A stretch of DNA of 64,000 nucleotides from Sandaracinaceae bacterium (GTDB lineage Bacteria > Myxococcota_A > Polyangia > Polyangiales > JAFGIB01). Below the pieces are notes generated by a model that was not told the DNA's origin, searched no databases, and worked only from the letters and a program-made list of their open reading frames with translations. Both the position numbers and the translations under genes were made by a program. The DNA is taken from contig JADGRF010000101.1 in NCBI GenBank assembly GCA_017881055.1, positions 1 to 64,000 of the forward strand, read 5' to 3'. Of the stretch, positions 1 to 9,800 are shown piece after piece. Positions within the stretch are counted from its first letter, which is position 1, and the number at the start of each line of letters is the position of its first letter.

Positions 1-286
1 ATGTGGTGCACCTCGACCAACGCGGCTGCGTCGTCGAGCGTGCTGCCGTCCGCGAGCTTGGCGCGCATCACGCGCGAGAGACCGTCGTCGCTCGGTGCTG
101 CGCGGTGCTTGGCGATCTCCACGCGCAAAAGATCGAGCCGTACTTGGTCTGGCGATCCCGGACGAACGCGAAGCTGTCCTTCAGAAACGAAAACGTTTCG
201 CCCGCCAGGGGCAGCCCCATCGAGCCGGGTGGCAGGTTGGAAGCGGCCAGCGCCACCGTCGGCTTGGTTTCGGATGTCGTCGTCAT
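1..286 (-). pseudogene. cytochrome P450, 5' end, internally deleted and frameshifted; runs off the window
   Basis: The start is an ATG at 286 with a good Shine-Dalgarno (GGAGGGG, 298-304). The first ~48 residues are a typical class I-like P450 N-terminus: LPPGSMGLPLAGETFSFLKD followed by the KYG block. At about 130-140 the frame is lost, and the original frame stops at 68. The next frame down to base 1 reads LLRVEIAKHRAAPSDDGLSR and then a DGSTLDD..VEVHH segment, which fits the helix G/H to I region of a CYP120/CYP26-like P450. About 150 residues of the family are therefore missing between the two parts. The heme-binding Cys region would lie outside the window. If real this is a dead gene; a collapsed or chimeric assembly at the edge is the alternative. 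Family assignment is by recognition of motifs. Confidence 0.6.
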
Positions 287-297
287 TTCCCGTGTTT

Positions 298-304
298 CCC
301 CTCC
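298..304 (-). promoter_or_regulatory. Shine-Dalgarno of the P450 remnant
   Basis: GGAGGGG lies 11 nt upstream of the ATG at 286. It decides the start against an in-frame ATG at 313. Confidence 0.5.
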
Positions 305-418
305 GCATGCCATTACGGCCGACGCGCGGTTTCGGTTCGCGAGCCTTGCTAACGCGCCGCGGAGTCTCGTATTGCGGTTCCGCGAGCGGCATCATCCCGC
401 TCCAGCCTGGGACCTCCG

Positions 419-901
419 ATGATCACGATCCACCCCGACCAACGACCCCTCGCGGCCGAAATTGCGCCCTTGTACGCGGTGGCTCCGCTGCGCCGCCCGA
501 TTCACGACCTGGCACGCCTGCAGCAGATGTTCGATGGCTCGAACGTCGTGGTGTGCGCACGGCAAGCACCCGGCGGCGCGCTGGTCGGGATTGTGCGTGG
601 CTGGACCGACGGCGTGTACGACGGCTACGTCTGCGATCTCGCGGTGCATCCGCGCGTGCAGCGGCAGGGCGTCGGGCGCAAGCTGCTCGGTGCCGTCGTC
701 GAGGCCTATCCGCAAGTGCAATGGATTCTGCTCTCGTCGCCGCTCGCGCAAACGTACTACCCGCACCTCGGCTGGCAGGCCGCGCCCGCATGTTGGGTGC
801 GGTCGCGGGTGGGCTGGAACCCCGGCTCCTACGAGGAGTTCGCGCGCGAGCATGCGGAGTTGGCGAAGGCTGCAGCTCATGGCGGCAATGAAAGCCGGTG
901 A
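419..901 (+). CDS. GNAT family N-acetyltransferase
   Basis: A 160-residue protein of usual GNAT length. The acetyl-CoA pyrophosphate loop is visible as VHPRVQRQGVGRKLL (Q/RxxGxG/A) after the strand GYVCDLAV, and the C-terminal half carries the PHLGW element common in this superfamily. It would transfer an acetyl group from acetyl-CoA to a small molecule or protein in the cytoplasm; the substrate cannot be told. Its 3' end overlaps the start of the CLC transporter by 23 bases, so the two are probably cotranslated. The 130 bp upstream separate it from the divergent P450 remnant. Confidence 0.85.
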   Translation: MITIHPDQRPLAAEIAPLYAVAPLRRPIHDLARLQQMFDGSNVVVCARQAPGGALVGIVRGWTDGVYDGYVCDLAVHPRVQRQGVGRKLLGAVVEAYPQVQWILLSSPLAQTYYPHLGWQAAPACWVRSRVGWNPGSYEEFAREHAELAKAAAHGGNESR

Positions 902-2135
902 CGAGTTGCACGGTCGGTACGTCGCGCTGATGCAGTGGATCGCGCTGGGCACGCTCGTGGGCGGCGTGTGCGGCACGGCCTCTGCGGCGTTTCTGTGGCT
1001 GCTCGGGCGCGCCACCGACTTTCGCGTCGCGCACGAGGCCATCGTGTACGCGCTGCCGGTCGCCGGGCTCGTCGTTGGCTTCATCTACGAGCGCTTCGGG
1101 CAGTCGATCAAAGCGGGCAACAACCTCGTGATCGACACGATCCACGACGAAGGCCCGGAGCTCCCTCTGCGCATGGCGCCGATGGTGCTGATTGGCACCG
1201 TGCTGACTCACGTGTTCGGCGGCAGCGCGGGTCGCGAGGGCACCGCGGTCCAAATGGGCGCGAGCCTGACCGACTGGTTGTCGCATCGCCTGCGTGTCAG
1301 CCGGAACGTGCGGCGGCAGATGCTGGCGGCAGGGGTGGCAGGCGGCTTTGGCTCCGTGTTCGGCACCCCGATCGCAGGCGCCGTCTTCGGGCTCGAGTTC
1401 ATCGTGATCGGGCGCATCGAGTACGACGCGCTGGTTCCGGCGCTCGTGGCGTCGCTCGTGGGCGACCTGACTACGCGCGCGCTCGGCATCGAGCACACGC
1501 ACTATCCCGAGGCGCCCTACGTTGCGCTCACGCCCGTGCTCCTGCTCGAGTGGCTGGTGTTTGCTGCAGCGGTGGCGGCCACGGCCACGGTGTTCATCGA
1601 GCTTACGCACTGGCTCAAGAAGCGTGGTGAGCAGCACGTGCCGCGCGTGCCGCTGCGCATGCTCTTCGGAGGCGTAGTCGTCGTAGGCCTGTGGAAGATC
1701 GTCGGTACGAGCGACTACCTCGGCCTTGGTATTCCGCTGATCGTGCGCTCGTTCAGCGATCCCACGCTGCCTGTCGTGGCGTTTGCGTGGAAGCTCGTGT
1801 TCACGGCGGTCACCCTCGGCGCGGGCTTTCTCGGTGGCGAAGTCACACCGCTCTTCGTCGTGGGTGCCGCTCTTGGCAGCGTGTTCGGGCGCGCGCTCGG
1901 CATTCCGCTCGAGCTCGCTGCGGGCGTTGGCCTCGCCGCTGTCTTCGCAGCCGCCTCGAACACGCCGCTCGCGCTCTCGATCATGGCGATGGAGCTGCTG
2001 GGCGCGCACGCCTTTCCGCACGTGGTGATCGTGTGCGTCGTCGCGTACCTGCTGTCCGGGCAGCGCAGCATCTATCCCGCGCAACGTTTGTTGCACCGGA
2101 AGGGCGCGCCGACCGCGACGAAGACCGATGCGTGA
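879..2135 (+). CDS. CLC-family anion transporter, likely fluoride/proton antiporter (CLC-F type)
   Basis: A 418-residue polytopic membrane protein lacking CBS domains. The gating-glutamate motif reads GREGT at residues 118-122, where chloride CLCs have GREGP. The first pore motif is KAGNNLV (around residue 80) instead of GSGIP, and the third is GGEVTPLF (319-326) instead of GxFxP. Established knowledge: the E-V-T-P element and loss of the GSGIP serine are hallmarks of fluoride-exporting CLC-F proteins. The inference is that it expels fluoride in exchange for protons. The start ATG at 879 has GAAGG 9 nt upstream; an in-frame ATG at 888 is possible. It overlaps the GNAT gene. I saw no fluoride riboswitch consensus in the 130 bp before the operon. 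A general chloride/ion-channel annotation would be the fallback. Confidence 0.8.
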   Translation: MAAMKAGDELHGRYVALMQWIALGTLVGGVCGTASAAFLWLLGRATDFRVAHEAIVYALPVAGLVVGFIYERFGQSIKAGNNLVIDTIHDEGPELPLRMAPMVLIGTVLTHVFGGSAGREGTAVQMGASLTDWLSHRLRVSRNVRRQMLAAGVAGGFGSVFGTPIAGAVFGLEFIVIGRIEYDALVPALVASLVGDLTTRALGIEHTHYPEAPYVALTPVLLLEWLVFAAAVAATATVFIELTHWLKKRGEQHVPRVPLRMLFGGVVVVGLWKIVGTSDYLGLGIPLIVRSFSDPTLPVVAFAWKLVFTAVTLGAGFLGGEVTPLFVVGAALGSVFGRALGIPLELAAGVGLAAVFAAASNTPLALSIMAMELLGAHAFPHVVIVCVVAYLLSGQRSIYPAQRLLHRKGAPTATKTDA

Positions 2136-2165
2136 ACGCGCGTGAGATCGTGTATCGTCTCGCGC

Positions 2166-2462
2166 ATGGTCCGACACGTGCTTCTTCTACAGCCGCGCCC
2201 AGATGCCACGGCCGAAGCGATCGATGCGTGCCGCGTCGCGCTCGACGCGCTCGTGGGTCGCATCCCCGGTCTGCTCGATTGTCACTGGGGCGAGAACTTC
2301 GCCGCCGCGCAGCGACGTGAAGGCTTCACCTACGGCTTCAGCATGGATTTCAGCGACCGCGCCAGCCTCGAGGCGTACGCGCCGCACCCAGAGCATCTGC
2401 CGGTGGCGCAGCGCGTCCGTGCCACGTTCGAGAAGATCCTCGTGTTCGACTTCGAGCTATGA
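2166..2462 (+). CDS. Dabb (stress-responsive A/B barrel) domain protein
   Basis: A 98-residue protein beginning VRHVLLLQPRPDATAEAID, with the dimeric alpha/beta-barrel pattern of the Dabb family: an N-terminal strand, a helix, GRIPGLLDCHWGENFA, then a YGFSMDF strand and a C-terminal HPEHLPVAQRVRATFEKILVFDFE. Family members are small soluble proteins found in stress responses, plant secondary metabolism and as orphan single-domain proteins; no substrate can be read here. The ATG at 2166 is preferred over an upstream ATG at 2142 because it begins directly at the first strand. It lies 30 bp behind the CLC gene and may be cotranscribed. The end converges on the lipoprotein operon. Confidence 0.75.
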   Translation: MVRHVLLLQPRPDATAEAIDACRVALDALVGRIPGLLDCHWGENFAAAQRREGFTYGFSMDFSDRASLEAYAPHPEHLPVAQRVRATFEKILVFDFEL

Positions 2463-2519
2463 CTAGACAGTAACGCGTGGGGTTGGGGCCCAAGCCGGTT
2501 CTGGTGCGTGCTCAGCTGG

Positions 2520-3845
2520 TCACTGGACCGTTCCGCCGCACAGGATCAGCGCGCCGGGGCACGCCATGCGCAACGCGCGTACGTGCGTCCCGTGCAGGTC
2601 GGTCGTGGTCCAGCTGACGAGCACCGCATCGCTGCCGCTCGCGGCAACGGCCGTGGTGTTTCCGCTCGTGGAGTCGTCGACCTGGACCAGCTCGGTGTCG
2701 TAGACCACGGCGCCGAACGGGTTCACGAAGGCGATCCTAACGGCGCCGTGATCGCGACCGAGGGAAGGCCGCTCGCGGTACACGAGCGCGTAGCCGCGTC
2801 CGAAGGCAGCGATGCTGCCCGCGCTCACGATGCGCGGCGCGTTGGCCACGTTCAGCACGGGCCCGTCGGGCGCGGCCTGGTCGGTGATGCGCCGGAGCTT
2901 CAAGGCAGGGCGCACGTTGCCATCGAGCGCGGGGTAGAAGAGGCCGGCGCTGTCGGCGCGACCGGACAGCCCGAACGCGGCATCCGCGATCGGGTTCTTC
3001 GAGAGCTGGCTGGGCTGGCTCGTGGCCGTGAGCGCGCCGTCCAGCGCTTCGCCGAATACATTGGCCGTGCCGCCCGCACCCGGCTCGCGCCAGGCGACTA
3101 CGAACGTATCGCTTGCCAGATGTGCCAGCTGCAACGACTGGCTGCCGCGCGCCACGATGCCAGCGAGCGGCTGCGGGCTGCCGGTGGCCGCCGCATCGTC
3201 ACTCAGCGTGCGCAGGCGCAGGTTCTTGTCTGCGGCGTCCATCCACACGGCCACGAATCCGGAGCCCGCAGCGGAGAGCGCCCAGGGCTCCCCCGACGAG
3301 GCGCTGACCGCGAGCCGCGTGGTGAGCGCAAGTGGCGTGGCGGCGGCTCCTGCCATCAGGCTGCGCACGAGCAGCTGCTTGTCGACGCGGTACCCGAGCA
3401 AGAACGTGGTGTCGTTCGCGACCAGCGCCGGCGCCACGGCGTTGTCCGCAGCGGTGGTGGCGGCAATCGCGCCGGGTGGCGCACCCGTCTCCGGCACCGC
3501 TTGCACGAACAGCGCGCCGTCTTCGCGCTGAAACAACAGGCCGAAACCGCGCTGCGTGGCTGCTGCGGCGAGGACGCTCGTCTGCACGGAATCGGCGATT
3601 GCGAGCTGGTCGGCGTCTTCGTAGCTGCACAACTGCGTGGCGCCGGAGCTGATCACGTGGCCGCCCGCGTCGCTGACCGCTATCAGCCCAGGGCCGGCGT
3701 CATGGTCGCCACCGCCGCCGTCGTCGTCGCCCGTGTTGGCGTTCATGAGCTGCTTGTTCGGGCGATGATCCGCACAGGCCGACAGCTGGCACGCGAGCGT
3801 CAGCAGCCAGGCGAATGAGCGGAGACTCTCGGATTTGCGGTTCAT
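2520..3845 (-). CDS. lipoprotein, 441 residues, last gene of a three-lipoprotein operon
   Basis: The N-terminus is a lipoprotein signal: NRK, a hydrophobic stretch, and a lipobox ending LSAC at residue 24. It is followed by a Gly/Asp-rich linker (TGDDDGGGGDHDAG) common in myxobacterial surface lipoproteins. The body (roughly 60-430) is made of repeating strands of the type GFGLLFQREDG, FLLGYRVDKQ, GFVAVWMDAADKNLRLRTL, TFVVAWREPG and ALVYRERPSLG. This looks like a WD40/LVIVD-like beta-propeller, a fold inference only. Two Cys pairs close the ends. Its ATG overlaps the TGA of the upstream giant lipoprotein (TGATG), so translation is coupled. Function is unknown; probably outer-membrane or cell-surface. 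Confidence 0.8.
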   Translation of the reverse strand: MNRKSESLRSFAWLLTLACQLSACADHRPNKQLMNANTGDDDGGGGDHDAGPGLIAVSDAGGHVISSGATQLCSYEDADQLAIADSVQTSVLAAAATQRGFGLLFQREDGALFVQAVPETGAPPGAIAATTAADNAVAPALVANDTTFLLGYRVDKQLLVRSLMAGAAATPLALTTRLAVSASSGEPWALSAAGSGFVAVWMDAADKNLRLRTLSDDAAATGSPQPLAGIVARGSQSLQLAHLASDTFVVAWREPGAGGTANVFGEALDGALTATSQPSQLSKNPIADAAFGLSGRADSAGLFYPALDGNVRPALKLRRITDQAAPDGPVLNVANAPRIVSAGSIAAFGRGYALVYRERPSLGRDHGAVRIAFVNPFGAVVYDTELVQVDDSTSGNTTAVAASGSDAVLVSWTTTDLHGTHVRALRMACPGALILCGGTVQ

Positions 3846-6800
3846 CACAGCACCGACCGGCAATAGTAGCGCGCTTCCCAGTAGAAGAGTGCGGGCGTGC
3901 GTGAGTGGTCGCCCAAGGAGGTAAGGTCGGCGCGCATCCGCACGAACGGCTCGAGGTTCGCGGCGCCGAGGGCAACGGCAGGGTTGGCGTCGGGCGAGCT
4001 GAGCTGACACGTGGTGCCGAGCGTCGCAGCTGACGGTCCCGCATGGCAACGTCCCGGCGCGCTGCCCGGGCAATCCGCGTCGCTGCTGCAGCTGGCGCCT
4101 TCCAAGAACTGACACACGTTCGTGTAGGGCGAGCAGTACCCCGAGGGGCAATCCACCCCTTGCGTAGCGACCGTGCACGTAGTGCCCACGCCTTGTCCGG
4201 CGGTGACCGTCACGACGCGAAGGTAGCCCGAGCTGGTGCCGCCGGTACCCGCACACAGCGCGAGGTCGGCGCTGGCGTACGCGCTGCACGCATAGAAGTC
4301 GATCTGCGTCTCAGGGAGCACATCGGCGTCGAACATCAGGTCGTCCCATGAGGCGGCGAAGTTGCCGTGCTCGCACGCGCGACCTTCGAGGTCTTGGCTG
4401 TAGCTGCCCATGTCATATGTGCCGGGCGCCGCCCCACCGCTCGGGATCACGTACAGCGGCACGTCTTCTTGATAGAGAATGCTGCCCTGACGCTTGCCTT
4501 CGAGGTGCAGTGTGAATTGGTAGCTGCCAAGCGGTCCCGGGCCGGGCAGCACGGGGGTGAACAGCGGATTGAGCAGCGTCATGCCGTACGTCGGTCGCGA
4601 GCCAGGACCGCAGTGGTTGAACGTGACACCGTCGCCGGCATCGATGCAGGCCACGCTGGTCGGAACCGTTTGCGCGCCGAGCGTGACGAAGCCGGGGTTC
4701 GGGCTGGGCGAAAACTGGAGCTGGCCGGTCACGGTGTCGAGTGACGCCAAGTCGTAGACCGCGTTCGCGACTGCCGCCGGCACGTCGCCCGCCGTCGCGG
4801 CCAGCTGCACGTTGCCATTGGTGTCTTTCGCGAGCTGCGTCGCTTGGCCCTGCGCGTCGGCGCACGGCGCGCCCTTGCACGACAGCACGGTCGCGACGCG
4901 CAGGTTGTTCGCGCCGAGCGCGGCGATCGTCTGATCGTACGTGGGCGGCACGAAGCTGCTGCTAGTTGCAGTCGCGCCGCCAACCGTGAGTCGATAGTTG
5001 CCTGCTTCAGTTGGACCGCGACCCTTGAGCACCGCGTAGTACGTGCCCGTGTCGAGCGGCAGCGTGAGTGCCGAGCCGCCGCCCGGACCGCTCTGCGCAT
5101 CGCAGCCCAAGCGTGCGCCACTGACACGCGAGAGATCGCGGATCGCCAGCGTGTAAGGGCCTTTGTCGATCGGCGTGTCGCCCTTCACGAGCGCGTAGTA
5201 CTGGTGGCCGGGCTGCGCGGTCATCGTGACCTGGGCCGGCGCACCCGTGCCGCCGCCCGCGCCACACGTCAGCTCGCTGGTTTGCACGGCGGTCACATCG
5301 CGCACGGTGAGGTTGTACGCGCCCGCGTCGTTCGCGTGCTTGCCCTTCACGACCACGTAGTAGTCGCCGCTGCCGAGTGTGCTTTGAATGACCGCGCTCG
5401 TGGTGTCGGCTACTCCGTTGTCGTCGCAGCCGAGAAAGCCGCCGCTCGGGGCGCCTACGTCCACGATGCTCAGGTTGTACGGGCCCGTGCAGGTGTTGCC
5501 GTTCTGGCCGTCGGCGATGCCCTTCACCACGACGTAGTACGTGCCGGCATCGAGCGTCACGTCGCGCGAGGTGTTCTCCTGCTCGCAGACGTACGGCCGC
5601 TCGACGCCGCCTGAAAAATGCGGCGACGAGAACAAGCCGCCGCTGCCGAGGTGCACCAGATCCGTGAGGCTGATCGAGCCGGCGCTGAGCCAGCCGAGCA
5701 CGCCGCCGGCGAGGTTGGCGAGCGTGCTGCGCAGCGCGCCGAGCAAGCAACCGTGCCCGAGAAAGCCGCACGAGGGCTTCGGCACGGCCGAGCACGCATC
5801 CGTGGACCACTTGCCCTGCGGGTCCAGCGTTACGCAGTTGTTGCCCCAGGTCACGTCGGTTGGCTTCGGCTCGGTGTTGGACACCCAGGTGCTGGCCGAG
5901 CTCCAGGGGTTGCTGTCCACCAAGTCAGCTGCAGCGGGGTCGCTGGGCAGGTCGTTGATGAAATGACCCTTCGTGGGTGTCGTCGAGCATGGTCCAATGA
6001 AGGGGCAGTTCTGCGCCGAGGCCGTGTCGGTGTGCCAGACCAGATCGTTGCTCGGGTTCTGGAAGTCCACGTTGGACTGCAGGTCGAGCCAGTCGCTCGA
6101 GCTCGCGCGCTTGACGCCGATCCAGCTCGGTCCGCTCAGGTACGACGCCACGTACGCGTTCTCGCCGACGGTATTCACGTCGAGCAGCTGCATACCTGCG
6201 GCCTTGCAGGCCAGGCCGGCCGAATGCCAGGTGCGCGACTGGGTCGAGCAGAACGAATAGCTCTCGCCGGTGCTGGGTGAGGCGCCGTAGGTGCAACCCG
6301 CCTCCGGCGCCTGCGCCAAGGATTGACACGCGCTCGCGAACGGCAAGTCGACGGCGCCGTTGCCGAACGCGACCTTGTTGGCGCCGCCGCCCGGCTCCGC
6401 CGACACGGGAACATTTTTCACGCCGGTCGCGCCATTGCCCAGCTGATAGTGCGCGCCGTCGCCCCAGCACACGAGCTCGCCGGTCGTTCGCAGCGCGCAT
6501 ACGTGATCGTAGTAAGAAACGACCTCACTTGCGTCGATCAGCGACGCTACGCCGGTCGGTCGCGTGGACGAGCCGTTGCTGGTCCCATCGCCGACCTGGC
6601 GCTTGCTGTTATCGCCCCAGCAGAACACGTAGCCCTCGAGCGTGCGCACGCAGGTGTGTGCGCGCCCGCCGCCCGCATCGCCCACGGCGTTGTCGAGCAT
6701 GCCCGAGCCGTCGTAGTTCTTCACCGCGACCGGCGTGGCTTTGTCGCTCGTGGTGCCTTGTCCGAGCTGACCGTTGGCGCCGCGTCCCCAGCACATCACG

Positions 6801-9800
6801 CGGCCCGACGAGAGCACCGCGCAGCTGTGGTTCTGGCCGAGCGACAAGCTCGTTGCATGGCTGAAGCCGGGGACCAGGCTGGGCGCGAGCGCAGTGTGGA
6901 TCCCCGTGCTGCCGTCGCCCAGCTGTCCGTAGCGGCCTTCGCCCCAGCACAAGACGGCGTGATCGGAGGCGCGGATGCCGCAGGTGTGGTTGCCGTTGGC
7001 GGCGACCAGCACGAATGCCGTTCCACCTGACACGAGCACGGGGGTGAGGCGCTGCGTGGTGGTTCCGTCGCCGAGCTGGCCGCGCGCGTTGTCGCCCCAG
7101 CAGGCGATGCTGCCGTTTGCGAGCAGCGCACAGCTGTGCGCGTCGCCGGCTGCGATCTGGATGGACGTGCCGAGCGCGCCCAGCTGCGTGCTCACGGGCG
7201 CGAGCGCGTCGGTCTGGCTGTTGTCGCCGAGCTGGCCGCTGCCGCCTTGACCCCAGCAGCTCACGCTGCCGTCGTTCAGCACCGCGCAGCTGTGACGCGC
7301 GCCGGCGGCGAGATCCCGCGCCTGGCTGATGCCGCTCACGGCAACCGCTGCGGCGGAGTCGGCGCCGCCGCTCGCTCCTCCATTGCCGAGCTGACCGTTG
7401 CTGTCGCTACCCCAGCAGTATGCCGCGCCGCCCGACAGCGTGCAGGTGTGCGCGGCGCCGGTCGCGAGCGAGTGTACGGCAGCTGCAACGGTGTTCGCTG
7501 GATCGGCCCGCGTGATCTGGACGCCCGGGATGTAGCCGCTGCCTGTCACGCCGAAGCGCAGCGTGGTTGGCTTGCTCAGGGTCACTGTGTACACGGCGTC
7601 GCCGCAGCTCGCATCGAGTCCGCAGCTGGCACTGTCCTGCAGATCGGCGCTCATGCCGGTCGTGTCGCCCTGGTAGATCTCCTGGCGGCCGATCATGTCG
7701 CCTACGTCGTAGGCGCTGCCTGTCGTCTCGTTCGTGTTGTCGTGCGTGGCGCTGGCGGGATGCGTCACCCAGTTGCCCGTGCTTGCGAGCGGCGGTCGCG
7801 AGTGCAGTGAGAGCACGGTATCGAAGCTCGAGCCTTCGGTGTCGAAGCGCAGCGTTCGTGTTCCGTTCACGTGCAGGTGAAACGCGGCGTCCTTGGCGTT
7901 CGCATCCGGATTGCACAGCGAGCCCCCGAGCACGCTGGGGTCGTAGTCGGCGGCGAGGCTGCTGGTGTCGCCGGTGACCGTGAAGTAGTCGGAGCCGGCG
8001 CCGGAGGCCGGCAAGTCGTACGGACTGGCGTGCGCGTTGTCGTTGCCTGCGGCCCTGAGCGTGGTCGTGTACAGCGGCCAGCGCGGCAAGGGGCCCGCGC
8101 TCTTGTCGTACAGCGCGAGCACCGGGTGCGCTGCGCCCATGTCGAGCGACAGCGCAAGCTGCACCGGGCCGGAAGCGCCGTTTACGTCGAAGGCGAACGC
8201 GGCATCCGGGGCCAGCGTGTTGGTGCCGCAGGCGTTGCCGAATAGCGAGCCCTGGTAGTCGTCGACCATGCTCTGCGTGTCGCCCGAGGCGACGAGCGAC
8301 TTGCCGGTGACATCGCCCACGTCGCTCGCGTTCGGGAACAGGTCGTTCTGGTTGTTGCTCCCAGGCAGCGTCGTATCGACGAGCGGTGGGCCGTCGAAGA
8401 CCGAGAGCGTCGTCGCAAACGCTGAGCCGTCGGTGGACAGCGAGATCGGCACGGGTCCGGTCGTGCTCGTGACGTCGAAGCGGAAGAACGCATCCGGCGC
8501 GGCGTCATCCGCGCTGCAGCCGGCGATGCTGTCGGGTAGGTCCGCCGTGAACCCCGTGTCGCTCCCCACGAACGTCGCGAGGATGCTCTGCGTGTTGCTC
8601 GACAACGCGTATGCCTGCGCGACGGTGTCGTTCGTGTTGGGAACGACGATGTCAGAGGGCGCGGTGCCGCTCATGGTCGTGAGCGTCGTGAGGTCGTAGT
8701 TGTACGGATACACGCTCGGCTTTGGGCCGTTGTGCATCGGCGCGTCCGTCACGAGCACCACCATGCCGCTCGCGGCGCTGCGAAAGCACGGATAGCCGTA
8801 GTGCCCAGCAGGGCATGCCGCGGACGGCGGCACACTCACGCGGTCGAGGCCCATGGCGAAACCCTGACCGGTCGCGAGCGCGTCGAGCGCCACGATCTGC
8901 GAGCCGGCAAAGTCCGGATTGCCGCTCGACTCGACACCGCCGAAGCTCGCGATCGCGGTCTTGATGGACGCGGCGGTGCTCGTCAGCTGCTGCTGGTTGC
9001 GGAACGCGATCTCGAGCTTGGCGTTCCCTGCTTGCTGCGCAGCAGGCAGCGTGCTGTCCGTCGCATACGGATCGAACGGAATGTCGCGAAACATGCCGGC
9101 GCCCACCTGCGGGTTCGTGAACATGCACGCGAGCGCACCCGAGATGCCCTGATTCAGCAGGGTTTGATTGCCGCCCACGCACGGCAGCGCCGGGTTGAGC
9201 AGCGGCCCCGGCCCCTGCGTGTCCCAGAGGTCGTAGAGCCAGAGCGTTTCCTGGGCCATGCTGCTCGATTGATCGATCAGCAGGTATACATCCGCGTCGT
9301 CGGGTCGGTATTGCCCTGCGTATTGCGTGCTCGCGGGCACGCCGGCGCGCGCCATCAGCGTGAGGCCCGTGCCGGGCAACATGCCGCCGGGCGGCGGCAT
9401 GAGCGGCGAGAGCGTGAGCCCGGAGCCGCTCGAGTCGTAGTCGAGGCCGGCGCTGAACAGGGGCTTTAGCGGTCCGTCGGCGGGGTCCAGCGTGTCGATC
9501 AAGCGAAAGCAGTTCGGGTCGCACTGGCTGCACGGAAGATCGGCGGCCGTCTGGTCGATCAGCGCGGCGGTGGCAGGGCGCGCGCTCGGAACGAAGCCAT
9601 GCACGTTCTCGCAGCTACCCCAGAGGCCGCTGCGGCAGTAGCGCGTGCCCTCGTAGCAGAGCGCGGTCGCGCCAGTCGAAAGGGTCGCGGTCTGGGCAGG
9701 GTTGCAGCTGACCGGTGGTGTATGAAGGCTGCACGCGCAGCCTTCGTGGTGGTCAGAGCAGGTCGCGCCGCCCGTGATGCTGCTTTCGTGCTGGGTCGCC

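Noticed and set aside
314..418. Fluoride (crcB) riboswitch before the GNAT-CLC pair
   Set aside because: No match by eye to the conserved GGNGATG start and CTGATGACTCCT-like end.
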